Of a DNA stretch of 64,000 nucleotides, positions 24,345 to 35,679 are shown in pieces. The notes beneath the pieces were generated by a model. It had not been told where the DNA came from. It worked only from the letters and a program-made list of their open reading frames with translations, and searched no databases. Source of the stretch: Balamuthia mandrillaris. Its lineage: Eukaryota > Discosea > Longamoebia > Balamuthiidae. The translations under genes were made by a program, and so were the position numbers. Location of the stretch: the NCBI GenBank assembly GCA_031835245.1, contig JAVKOQ010000290.1, positions 1 through 64,000 on the forward strand, given 5' to 3'. Each line of letters starts with the position of its first letter. Position 1 is the stretch's first letter.

Positions 24345-24625
24345 AGTAGTAGTAGTAGTAATAAGAAGTTTATTTGCTCTGAGAGCAACACCAATCTATA
24401 CATAGAAAGTAAGCATTGTACATACATAGGGTACTCTTACTTCTCTTACTCCCTCATCCTCAATGCCTTCCCAATTGTTATTCAAATTCACAAGTGAAAG
24501 GTGTTGAATGAGATTTCAGACTAACTTAGTATCATCTAGCTATCCTTTTCTTTCCCTTTCCTTTCTTCTCTTTTCCTTGCTATTACATTACTTCCAAAGA
24601 TTGAGAAAATGCAGAAGAACTTCTT
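24345..24625 (-). mobile_element. SINE-like element, copy C
   Basis: Reverse-complement copy of the element at 20654. The tail (TAG)n on the plus strand starts near 24345, the hairpin TTTGCTCTGAGAGCAA lies at 24372-24388, and the 5' part extends to about 24625, sharing an upstream block with copy B (GGAAAAGAGAAGAAAGG on its own strand). The longer shared block shows that copy A is 5'-truncated. Confidence 0.6.
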
Positions 24626-24627
24626 CT

Positions 24628-24662
24628 CTCAGAGCAAATAAACTTCTTATTACTTCTACTAT
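24628..24662 (+). mobile_element. SINE-like 3' end fragment
   Basis: A short fragment with CTCTCAGAGCAAATAAACTT and a trinucleotide-like tail, identical to the 3' end of the longer copies. Another still shorter trace is at about 24830-24860. Confidence 0.5.
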
Positions 24663-24699
24663 ACTCAACACTATCAAGCCTTTTATTACCAAAATGACA

Positions 24700-25260
24700 A
24701 ATGTTGAGCTGTTATTTACTCCTTAAGAAAAAACATAAAGCATCCAATTTCCTTCAATTGGACTTTTGTTGTTTTTAGAATGAATTTTCCTAAAACTAAA
24801 AACAATTACTTACTATATTTACTACTAAAAAACAAATAAACTTCTTAATACTACTACTACTTACTATATTTAAATACTGGTATACAATCTTATTTAGTAG
24901 TAGTAATATTTACAATCTTATTTAAATTCCAAACATGAGAAGCTACTTGCAGGCTTAGAATCAAACAAATCTTATGAGGAGTTGGCAGCTGAACTTTAGG
25001 TAACTCAAGCACAAGTTTACTCAAAAGTCTCTAGCATTTGCAAACAACAAAAAATACATAATATTCTATAAGTTTATTAATTTCTCTTCTCTTTCATTGT
25101 TTTCTCTTTTTCCTTTTTCTTTCTTTCTTTTTTTTTTAATACTTACTTTTCTATGCTTGTTGTCTGTTTTTTTTGCATAATGTTTTATTTTTTAAAAAAA
25201 TTAATTGTTTCAAAGAAACTGGAATGTTATATGGGCCACAATTTATAAGATACCTTTGAA
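24700..25260. other. AT-rich region, no gene seen
   Basis: Very A/T-rich, with ACT/TAC triplet runs and poly-T stretches. No coding pattern, RNA gene or recognisable element found. Confidence 0.5.
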
Positions 25261-25429
25261 GTGTGGACAATGGAAGTGAAGAACAAGTCAGAAAGCTGAT
25301 TATAGAAGACTGTACAACAAAGCTCCTGTCAAGTGGAAAGAAATGTAACAGAGCTCAAGAGATGGAACAATGTAAGCAAAGTTGTAAACGAGTCTGGAGA
25401 TTATGGGCAGCAAGAGCAAGTTGGAAGCA

Positions 25430-25692
25430 TGGAAGTTCTTCTGCATTTTATCAAACTTTGAAAGTAATGTAATAGCAAGGAAAAGAGAAGAAAGGAAAGG
25501 GAAAGCTAGATGATACAAAGTTGGTCTGAAATCTCATTCAACACCTTTCACTTGTGAATTTGAATAACAATTGGGAAGGCATTGAGGATGAGGGAGTAAG
25601 AGAAGTAAGAGTACACTATGTATGTACAATGCTTACTTTTTATGTATAGATTGGTGTTGCTCTCAGAGCAAATAAACTTCTTATTACTACTA
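25430..25692 (+). mobile_element. SINE-like element, copy B (longest)
   Basis: Starts near GAAGTTCTTCTGCATTTT and includes the 5' block shared with copy C, the full body shared with copy A, the TTGCTCTCAGAGCAA hairpin, AATAAA and a short ACTACT tail. Upstream sequence from 25263 has a small open frame without known similarity. Confidence 0.6.
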
Positions 25693-25834
25693 TAAGATAC
25701 CTTTTATAATACTAACTTTTATATATGGTTTAGTATTGCTCTTAAATGAATTTTAACTTATTATTAACAATGATGAAAAAGTCACCAAAAACAACTGAAA
25801 ACTGTTGAAAATCACCATTAACTGTTATGTTTAT

Positions 25835-26010
25835 TGTAAAATAAGAACAGGAATGATAGTGGAGACAAAGTAAGTATAAGACCCGAACTTAATTTACTAA
25901 AAGTAAAGAGTACAATTAAAGTAACTTGTTGTACATTGTAAGTTGTCCTGAGAGGAAAGAAGAAGAAACAAGGAGAGACAGGATTTAAACAAAAAGAAAG
26001 ATCTATAAAA
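25835..26010 (+). repeat. Dispersed repeat family, copy 2 (uninterrupted)
   Basis: Matches the two halves at 20573-20653 and 20864-20965 without the SINE-like insertion. Not identified. Confidence 0.65.
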
Positions 26011-28540
26011 GGCCTCATGAAGGGAGGGCCTGCAGTGAGGTTGGGGATGGGTGGCCTCCTCCAGCAGCTTGCTCAATGGTGGCATGCTCTCATGGGGCAA
26101 CACCTTTGTGTGCCCCATGAACACCACCTGCATGCTCATCCCAAAGCTCCATGTGTCTGCCAGGAAGGCGTCATATTCCTCCATTCCGTCAAAGGCATAA
26201 ACTTCGGTTGAGCTTCTTCCTGCATTTGAGGATGGCCACCTTGCCTTCTGGCCCTTTGCTCACCCATGTTTTGCGTCCCTTTTTTGGGCGGTTGGTGGGT
26301 TGGGAGAAATGTGAGGTGCTGCACTTCCTACAAGAATAAAGCTGTCATTGCCCTCACCTTTGGCACCCATCCACGGATTTCAGCCAAAAGGTCCGCCGGA
26401 AGCAGGTTTTGTATCTCCAACAATGCTGAGGCTTCGGGTCGCAGCTCCACGGAATCAGACAAGGGAATAAAGCCAGCATCTTGCATGTCTGTTCCACCTC
26501 CCTGCCGTTTTCTATCCTCCACACTATCTTTGCCGTGGCCTTTGCCTTTGTCTTTGCCTTTCTCCCGATCTCCACTGTTCCTCCCTGGTCCTGTTGCTTG
26601 CCCATCTGATGTATCTTTTTTGGATTGTGTTTTATCTTTTGGTGCTTTGGTGGGGGTATCAGCTGTGTGGGTGGCCCTGCCTTTAGGAATCTCACAGAAA
26701 GTGGGCAGGTAGCATGACAAATGGGTAGCGTGGCAAGGTCCCAGTTCTTGCCAATGTTGTTGCAGATAGTTGCTACTTTTACTCATCCTCTTGAATAATT
26801 CGAATGCTACAACCACATTCGAGGCCTTTTGGATGTCCAGGGTCCTGGGGTGTTGCCTCCACTGGTACACAATGGAGTTGTGATCTTCGTCAAATACCGG
26901 TTGCATGGCAAAAAGATGCATATCCCAGGCGGCAGTGAGGACCCCATACACTTGCAACCCATCCAGAGCTTGGGAGAACTCTTTTTTGTTGTTCACATGT
27001 TGGAGCAATGTGAGGACTTGCTTCTCCAGGGCTAGTCACATGCATATAAGCAGCTTTTTGTGATCTTTATGGTCGGTTTGTGTGATAACTAAGGCCTCTG
27101 CAGATACCTCCACAAAGAGAAAAGGAAAGAAATGACGGCTGCTGCCTTGCATTAGTTATTCAGAACGTCATGGAGGAAAGGCAGAGCAAACTTGGGAGTT
27201 CCGTACAAATGACCAATAGCTTGGCTGTGGGAGATTGAAAGCTGAACGCCTGATCTTTGGTCTTGTTTTTTCTTGATGGTTGTGGCAGGATCGCTGGAAG
27301 TTTCCTTATTCGTGGGAATAATCCTTTTTTAGGCAAATCCACGTGACATTTCCTGCTCTCTCTTGTCCCATTGGTATCCAAAGGGGAGGCGATGAAGGAG
27401 AGAATGAGGATCCTTTGGTGCGTGTGGGATCGAGTGTTTGACTGGAGACACTGCACAACAGTCAAGATCTCGCCAGACATGCCCTTTCACATAAATCTAG
27501 CCCTCTACCATGGAGTATCCATCCCCAGCGAAACCAGCACGTCTGACAACATCCCAAACATTTTGCAACATTTCTTGGAGCCTGGCTGCCACTACCCTTG
27601 GTGAGGCTTGTTGTGGATCAACCATTCCCTTCACCTCCTGGAAAAACGGTGAACTGCCATAACACTGTTCTATCTCCTTTTGCTGAAACAAAGGGGTGAC
27701 ATAATGAACGGGGTCTGGCCTGTCAACACGTGGCAACATATCCTCAAATTTGTCATCGCCTTGGAGGATTCCATGATCCGCCAACCATCTTGATCTTCTC
27801 GTTCTTGGACAGTCATCTGGCAGTAAGCTATGATGCATTGTTCTTTGTCTTTCTCGTTCTCGTCTTCTGGTTCTCTTTTTTGTGATGCTTGGGACATGAT
27901 GGCACGATGCTGTTCCTCCTCTTGTTTTGTCATGGCCCGTATGATGGTCTTATTGGCAAAAAAGTGGGGATCATGAAGACAGCACAACAGGTGCCCCAGA
28001 TGCGCTTCAGCAATTGCAAAAATCAAAAACTGTTTCCTTTGCAGGAAACTGTTTCCTGTGAACGGAACATCTTCTTACGGCCCACATGCAGGGAGAGAGG
28101 GGGTTCCCCACAGAAGGGCTCCTCGGAGGGCTTTGGTGAGGAGGGAGCAACCCTTTGTTGGACTGAGGGTGGCTGGGGGGCTGCAGTGCGGGCAAGTTCT
28201 TCTGTGGCTGGGAGTATTTTGGAGGGCAGGAAATGAGTTTGCCAAGCACCAACTACCACAACACAACAAACAAGAACGCACCCTTCAAGAGAAGCTGAGC
28301 CAACAGCTCTTTGCATACCCTGCCAAAGTAGCAGTTTTTTATCGCCCGGAAAGAGCATGTCCAACAGCTCAGCCATGGTTTTGTTCTGCCACTCTTGAGG
28401 GATGTCTTCCTTCCCCGGCAAATTACTCCAGTTGATACCAGACGATTGGGCCCTGTGAGTAGCTTCACTCACTCTCCTTCTTTTCGAACCTGCCTGAGAT
28501 GCCTGGCTTTCACTTGCCCCGCTTTGTTCTTCCTCCATCT
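25995..28540 (-). pseudogene. Unrecognised minus-strand coding-like stretch, with a kinase-like tail
   Basis: GC content and codon texture rise again here, and several minus-strand frames read like protein: an acidic start with SKRRRVSEATHRAQ (28540-28300), RSRWLADHGILQGDD (near 27790), FELFKRMSKSSNYLQQHWQE (near 26780), a Lys/Gly/Asp linker, and near 26180-26020 DAFLADTWSFGMSMQ followed by CRPSLHEAF. The last two motifs resemble subdomains IX and XI of a protein kinase C-lobe. No single continuous gene could be traced. It may be a decayed kinase-bearing gene, or cargo of a mobile element at the edge of the island. Low confidence. Confidence 0.3.
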
Positions 28541-28559
28541 CCTCACCAGCCTAGGCATG

Positions 28560-29216
28560 AATGCACATTGCCACCAGCACTTCTCGGCAGAGAGATAACG
28601 CCTTTGTTTTTAAAGAATGAAGGTTTGTAAAAAAGACAAAGATAAAGAAAAAAACAAAGAATAATAAAATAGCAATCTCTAATTCCAAGTGATTGGACTG
28701 GTGATAGTTGGATGGTAAGACGTTTGCCTTCAAAGAAGTAGATGTAAAGCAAATACCCAAAGTAGCTGCAAAAGGTGCCATTCTGCCAAGAGGTTGGAGC
28801 GATGGTTTGCTTTGGCACTGCTTTATCGATGTAACAATATCAATCAATCGTTGGCATTCTTGCAATTGTCTAACTACAACCCCACCCGCTTCCTCAAGGG
28901 AGCCAGAAGAAGCAGTCCTTCCATAGACAGGGCCACTGTTCGTAACCTTGGTTTGAAGTGAAAGGCAAGGGCTAGACAGCTTGCCATCGACTGAGGACAC
29001 GTTCAATCTACAGGCAAAGAGAAAGATGAAGAAAAACAGGAAGCAGCATGAGAGGGGCTAATTAGCAGCAGCATAAATGTGATTGGTAGAGGGTACAAAG
29101 GCGATACCACTGATATACTTTGTAGCAGGTCAGCAAGTACAAGGCGGGAGGTATCCCTTTGACCCAGCGATATTTCTTGCCCACCACAACTCAGTGGTAT
29201 GACAGTTCTTTTGCAT
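28560..29216 (-). CDS. Hypothetical two-exon protein
   Basis: ATG at 29216 opens MKCKRTVIPLSCGGQEISLG. An intron (donor near 29117, acceptor near 28990) can join it to a frame with GKLSSPCLSLQTKVTNSGPV, VVVRQLQECQRLIDIVTSI and GRMAPFAATLGICFTS, after which the sequence becomes hydrophobic and low complexity. I recognise no family. The codon pattern is coding-like, but the 3' end is unclear and the gene abuts the repeat island. It lies downstream of the CUE-SKICH gene on the same strand, about 190 bases away. Confidence 0.35.
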
Positions 29217-29409
29217 TTCAACTATCCTTGGAAAGGATGGATGTAAAGGAACTTAGAAAAGAAAAAGGCATAATCAGTTCATCAATGCAAGGTTTCACAA
29301 AAACTTGTTGGTATCATTTATAATATTCAACCATGTTATAAGTATTTTTTATTTCACAGTAGACCAATTAACAATGGCTGAACTAATTACATGGATTTAA
29401 AAACGAACA

Positions 29410-31304
29410 TTATTCAACAACAACACTAATCTTGTTGCTTCGCTTAACTTGTGAAGCAGTTGTATAAGAAAAGTACCTGTTAACAGTTTATAAAAACAAA
29501 AGTGAGAAAGCAATTAAACTTGAAAAATAAAAAGAAAAGCAGACCTAAGCTCATAATCTCCAGGTTTAGCTGGGATATCAAATATGCAAGAATTGGTTGT
29601 AGCATATTGGCAGGCCACATAGCTTCTCTTTCCAACCGCATTCAACGGGTACAACCCAACCCAATCCCAGGAAGAAGTCTCAACACTGTAAATGTTCCAG
29701 CTAGCTTTCAGCTTGTCCATTGACCCAATTGACACTTTTGAAGGGCAACATATGACAACATCACGGTCTGTTTAAAGAGGCTAATAAGCTACAAGCAAGG
29801 AGCATTTAAAAGGAGCAAAATGCACTCACCTTCAATACGGATTAAGGGGCTCCGAGCTACGTCATTGTAGCCAGCGCCAGCGGGAAAATAACGGAGTTCG
29901 TACTGGCCTGGTTGCTTTGGTGCCTTGAAGGTCACAGTTGTGCGCTTCCCAAGTGGCTGTTGCTCTATGTATTCTTTATTGTGGTAGGCACCTGCCTGCA
30001 AGCAGGGTTCAGTTGTTAACTTTCAGGAGTATTTAAGAGAGGAGTAAAGAGCAAAGGGAGAACAGAAGGAAGAGACCCAAAGAAGAGAGGAAATCGTAGT
30101 ACTTTAAACAATCCTATCCAATCGCCGCTATGCTTTTGCCCTATTACGTAGCGTGCATGTACTTTGATGGTGTGTTCTGCTTCATTGAGCACTGGAATAA
30201 GTTGAAGTTGGGGGCCTATGTTTAACGTATCAGATGATTTGTTCGATTATGAGAGGGAAAAGCACCACAAACCTACAACAAGGTAATTGGACTTGGCGAT
30301 TTCCACGGAAGAACCCTTTGAGAAGTATCTAAACTCATAGGTACCCATCCCTGGCGCAGTGAAGTGCAGAGAGCCTGCTTGGTTGCCATCTGAATTTCAC
30401 ATGGTGGAGAAATGTTGTTGTTGTTGGGAAAACATTAACAAGAAGAGAGAAAGGAAGATAGCAGAGAAGTACCTGTTTTGTGGTACTCGAGGTATTTGGA
30501 ATGTGACGGTTGCCCACGCTTGAACAAACCAATCCAGTCTCCTTTGCTAGGGGAAACATTGCCCGCGAGCCGGTAGTTAACGGCCAAAGTGTGGCCTGCG
30601 GGAGCAGCAGAAGGAGCAACCAATTTTGTTTTGGCCTCGTCGCAAGAAGAGTGGATGGTAGAAGCAGGCGAGGAGGGCAACAGCTGCTCATCCAAAATGA
30701 GCTCCTCTATGAGAGGTGGAGAGGGGGGAGAATCGATGAGTGCTGAAAGCACTTCGGGCCCTTCTTGGGAGGCATTTTCTGGGTAGAGGGAGGGGCCCTC
30801 GGGCAAGGAGGGAGAGGTTAACATGGCCATGTCTATGTGAGCTTGCGCCTTTTCTAAAAGCAGTCTTTCTTCACGTTCCTGTGCATCCAGGAACTGCTTC
30901 CTTAAGGCCTTTCTTGAGATGACCTCCTCGCTGCTGGTTGGGGTGGTCGAAGGTTGGCTGGGCAAGGCACCACCAGTTGCTGGGGGGTTGAGAGTAGAAG
31001 TGGCCTTGTTGCTGCTGCTGCTGCTGCTTGTGGGGGCGCTAGGGCCTGCAGAGGAAGCATTGTTGTTCGGAAAGAGCCTTGAAGGCTTGGCTGCCGCAGT
31101 TGGGCAGGGGCTATCTTCTGCAGCGGACACAGGGCGCATGGGATCGCTAGCAAGGTTCAGCAGGGTGTCCACAGCGTGATCTGTGTTGCCATTATTGACA
31201 GAGAGCACCGTGTCAATGACGGAGTGGGTAAGATCGCTGCCCTGAAACATCTCTCTCAGGCCTTCTACCTGGCGTTTCCTTTCTGCTTTGACCGCTATTT
31301 TCAT
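29410..31304 (-). CDS. CUE domain plus three SKICH-like domains
   Basis: Starts at ATG 31304, just after a TTTTCCAG acceptor-like site, so a 5' leader intron is likely. Residues about 10-55 form a CUE ubiquitin-binding domain (VEGLREMFQGSD, then GNTDHAVDTLLNL). A disordered Ser/Pro/Ala region and a Glu/Arg coiled stretch (KQFLDAQEREERLLLEKAQA) follow. Then come three SKICH-like beta-sandwich domains with the signature DW(I/V)GL...Y(E/E)xRYF: SKGDWIGLFKRG / TYEFRYFSKG, HSGDWIGLF / QYELRYFPAG, and SSWDWVGLYPL / DYELRYFSYT. TAA is at 29410. SKICH domains in NDP52/CALCOCO and TAX1BP1 act in selective autophagy, and CUE domains bind ubiquitin, so a ubiquitin-linked adaptor is a reasonable guess (inference). 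It is not an inositol phosphatase: no catalytic domain is present. Confidence 0.75.
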
Positions 31305-31686
31305 CTGGAAAATTTGGGGGGGCGTGTTGGTTGGTTTGAGTAGGTCTCTGAGAGAAAAAAAATCGGAGGAGGAGTGGTGGCAGTGGTAGTTGTCAGAGTT
31401 GCCTTGTTTGTTTCCCTCAAGCAGCCTGGTGGTGGTGGTTGTTGGAATTTTATGTGGGGGGGGGGGGGGGCCGAAGTTGACGTTTTCCGTTTTTTTTTGT
31501 TTGTATTCTTCATGTCGTCGCGTCGTGACCGAAAAAGCGGTGGTTAACAAACCAATTTTTCAAGTCACCGGTGGCCACGGTGGTTCTCCTCGGGATTAGC
31601 GTTTGGGTTTTTGTTTGAGTTGGTGGTTGTGGTGGTGTACGGACAACCGTCGCCAGCCCACTGCACGCGCTTAAAGCGACTGCGCC
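31305..31686. promoter_or_regulatory. Shared upstream region of two divergent genes
   Basis: 382 bases separate the ATG of the CUE-SKICH gene (-) from that of the BSD-domain gene (+). It contains GT/GGTGGT-rich and poly-G/T tracts (a run of G at 31458-31470) and probably a 5' leader intron of the minus-strand gene. A bidirectional promoter is inferred from position only. Confidence 0.5.
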
Positions 31687-33073
31687 ATGGAACACACAGG
31701 CGAGGGACCTTGCCCGCAGGAGGAAGCCATGGATGCGCCCTCCTCGGCTGCTTATCCCTTCGACTCCCACAGTGAGGGAGCAGCAGCTGGTGGTGGCGGC
31801 TGGTGGGGCTTCCTTGATAAGACTTTCGAAAACGTAAAGAGGCAGGTTCGTTTGTTCAGTTCTCGCCGCCGCTTTTCTAGTTTTAACGGTGCACTTGCAC
31901 TGGCTAACCTTTCCGAAACGAACCTTTGCCAGTCCGAGACACTAGTGGTGGCAGTGGTAGAGGACCTCCAAGAATTTACAAAAACATTGAAAGAGGACAC
32001 GCATGACCTCGTAAAACGACAACTTCCTTTGGAAGGCTCTCAGCTCTCGCAGCAATTTTCGGAGTTCTCTTCTACCCTTTCTACTTTTCTCAGCTTCTCT
32101 GAAGAAGAGGAGGAGGAGGACCAGGACAACGACAAAGAAGAAGGCGAGGGTGAAAGAGGAGCAGAGGTAAACCAAGATAAGACTCAAGAGGAGGGGGAGG
32201 AGGAATATCGGCTGGTGTCCAACTCGCACACCTTTCTGGAAGAACCTGTGGAGAAGGAAGAGTTCAAAGCATGGTGTACGTACAACCTCCCCACAGAAAA
32301 CCCATCCAGCTAACAATCAACCCCGCCTCGATGCACGCTTGCAGGCCAACAATTTTCTTTGTCTAAGAAGGCGGTCGATGTACGCTTGCTCCTCTCGGCA
32401 AGAGCTGACTTGCGGAAACTGTACCAGGAAGCAGGTTTGTTTCTTGCTCACCGTCTTATCAGTATGTTCTGGTTTGGTAGAAAATGAGTGACAAGGCATT
32501 GCCTTGCCAATCAATTAGTTCCAAGAAAGGTTTCGCATTCGGCATTTTGGCAGAGATACTACTACCACGTTCAACATTCTCGAACGGGCCACTCTTCGGA
32601 CATGAAAGAACCGGCCGCAACAAAGAGTAACCTAGTAATTAAAGCCTGCAGTCCTGGTTTTGCTGCTCAGAACGAGGCCGCTTTCTTTCGCAGAATGGAC
32701 GACTGCCAGCAGTTTGCTGTCTCCACACAGCGTTGCATCGATGATGCGGCGGTGGAGGCGGCAATGCCAAGACCTGCACATCTTGCGTTTTCCCCCTCTT
32801 CTCAAAATCTGCTCCAACACTCCACAACCGAAAACCACGAGGTCCCTCGGCAAGGGTATGCTGAAGACCATCTGTTAGCGGAGGACGATTGGGTGCATGG
32901 CTACTTCTGCTTGTTGGCTAATAATTCCGTCGACTGTAACTAACCTTTTTCATCTTTCACTTGCCTGGCAGGAAATCATTGAGGAGGACAAGCAGGGGAC
33001 AAACAACTCCGATGATGATAGGACCACAGCAGAGGGTGGCGATATCAACGACGGGTGGGACGCTTGGGAATAA
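31687..33073 (+). CDS. BSDC1: BSD-domain protein, BSDC1-like
   Basis: Exons 31687-31845, 31933-32275, 32345-32434, 32519-32892 and 32972-33073 all join in phase (355 residues). The N-terminus has a Gly/Trp patch (GGGGWWGFLDKTFENVKRQ), then LVVAVVEDLQEFTKTLKED. The BSD domain follows, with DLRKLYQEA joined across intron 3 to VPRKVSHSAFWQRYYYHVQ, the conserved Phe-Trp pair of the family. The acidic end DDW / DGWDAWE is also typical of BSDC1-type proteins. Plant and animal relatives of this branch are poorly characterised; BSD domains occur in TFIIH p62 and synapse-associated proteins. The function is therefore open, but family assignment is firm. Confidence 0.9.
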
Positions 33074-33201
33074 GTATGGTGCAGCTTGGTGATGACAGCA
33101 GTGTCTGCCATGTCAAATTGAATGAATGCGTTGTTGTACATAGAGAGAAAGCAAGCTGACTGTCCGACTTTGATAAAACACAAGTAGTGCTGGTTGCACT
33201 G

Positions 33202-35110
33202 TCACTTGTTGGCAACGACAGGTGGTTCCTCTGGGTCGCTGAGTTGGGCCTGTATCGCAGGTCAGTATCTTAGCTAGGCCACGGCACCTCCACATACATC
33301 TACACATCTTCACACCTCCATACCTCCACACCCTCAACCTTATATCATACATACCAGTATGTGGGCCAGCAACGGGATAGAGTCGGCGTTCTCGTAAAGA
33401 GCGAGGGTCTTAGCTATCTTGTCCAAATTCTTAACAACATATTGGTGAATGGAGGGCATCTCGTGGGAGTTGACCTGTTCCATAGAGGCTAGTGGCGTGT
33501 AGTCCATGACATCATCCGGTACCGTCTACATTCGTACATAAAGCAATACTTGCCATAGTTAGCATTGGCAAGCAATGAAGGCAGTTAAGGCATACCGCTA
33601 TCTCATCAAAAAAGCTTCTGCATCTCTCTTGGTTTCTCTCGATGAAAGCGTTGACAGGGCTCATGTACTCCTCCTTAGCTCCAAACGGTACCTCATTGGC
33701 CAGATTCTGGATGGCCTTGCTGATCAAAATCAAAGGACGGCGTGCCTCCGGTGCCATGGGCGCTAGCATTTGATTTTGACAACGCTTCAAGTTAGTATGA
33801 CTGTTTGGTGATAACGGTTGCTTGCTAAACAAATAACGCACGTTCTACTAGACCTCTAGAGTCAGGGGATAAAATGGCAGGACAAAAGAAGCGCAGGAAG
33901 ATAAAACCACCGATGGATTTGTGTCTGCTATCCGCGAACCGCTTCACACACTCTTTTTGCAAATGATTTGCCATTACTCGGAAAGGCCTATTGCGGAAGG
34001 GAGACAGAGCACTGTATCAGTGTGAAATTAGTTACATGGCGGGCTCAAAGGCATGTTACCTGGGGCACTCATCTGTTGAGGCGAAGATTCTGTCCACTAT
34101 GCGCTGACACATATTTAACAACTTTTGCATATTTTGTGAAACATCCTCTTGTTCTACTTTGGCAGGGTTCACCTACAGCAAGATATCATATTAACCAAAC
34201 ATTTGGGTCAATGTTGCAAGAACTATCATACCTCATACCCGGAACAATCAGCCATAATCTCATCGATGAAAGGGCGAAGACAGTTTTGGAGGTAAGGCAT
34301 TCCCGTAAGCAACGTGAACGTGGACATTAGCTTCGTTGGTGTGGTGTTGCCTCTGAATAGAGTGGAAGCAGAGGCTGTAAATTTGGGAGGTCTACCGTTA
34401 GTTTAGCCAGATAGCAAGGCGAAAGTAGGGATTTGCATCATTAAAATGGGGGTACCAGTGGCCTCAACTTCTTTGGTAATGCTGAGTTTAATGATAGGTA
34501 GCGTAAGTTTGTAAGCATCCATAATCCGCACCAGTGTGTCCAAAGTAGCAGCCTGTTCACTTCCAGCAGATATGCATATGGCGTTTGTAACAGCCAAATC
34601 TGGGGCGGCGAGCAACTATAACAGTGAATATCCGATCAAATTAGCTTGTTCCATTCCACACAATGGAATCACCTTTTAATACAAACCTCAACTAGAGGAC
34701 GATACTTAGACTTCTCCGCCTTAATTGCCATTTCTAGCTTTGTCTCTTCATGTTGTTTCCGCAGCACTGCTGCAGCTTGTCGTTGCTTTGTTTGAGCCAG
34801 GTGTTAATATTGATAAAGCATCGTATGACCACACGCACAAGCATCGACAAAACGGTTGTACCTTACTGATACTATCGCGAAGCTGTGCAATATAGCTGTC
34901 AAGCTCGTATAGCTGGTTGTAGGAAACAGCGAATTCCTGCAATTGTGTTTGCATCATGTAGACCAAGTACTCTAATACCATAAATTCCTTGCTTTCTACT
35001 ACATCTGATAGTTTATTCGATGCCTCCAATAACCGTTTATTGTATTTCCGTTGAGCATAGTGAAAGTGCGTGTAGGCCTGTACAAAATATAATTAGTGGC
35101 ATCCAAAAAC

Positions 35111-35144
<34 letters not shown>

Positions 35145-35634
35145 GAGGATGGTGAGTAACAAACACGTACCAGAAACAACTCGAAGGGTTTATCAAGTTT
35201 GGCTACAAGAGGCGTCAACTGGTTGTTGGCAGCATCAAACTGGATTCGCGCCTCTCGGAATCTGGCTTTGGTTTTCTGCGATCGTGTGAAGGAGAAAGAA
35301 CGGGTTAGGGAATGAGGGTCGAAGGAGTAGGATTGTATCAGAAAGAGAACAGACTCTTGCTTCGGCAATGTCTTCTCGGTTAAAACGGTCAATTGGCATA
35401 ATACAATATTCTTCGGTTGCTTTTAACTGTATCAGAAAAACCACAACCAACCTCATTAGACAGGAACTGAGGAAAGGTTCATACGACAACACATTGTTAA
35501 CGTACAAAGTTATCGCGGTTGTCTTGCATGTCCTTGATGACCTGAGCAAACCTCTGTAGCGGAACACCTTAGGCGGTTGATTGTATGTCAATTATACTGG
35601 TCCACCACAACAAACGAGACAGAGACAGAGAGAG

Positions 35635-35679
<45 letters not shown>

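Noticed and set aside
28680-28760. tRNA-like sequence (GGATGGTAAGACGTTTGCCTTCAAAG)
   Set aside because: No matching acceptor stem, T arm or B box could be found around it.
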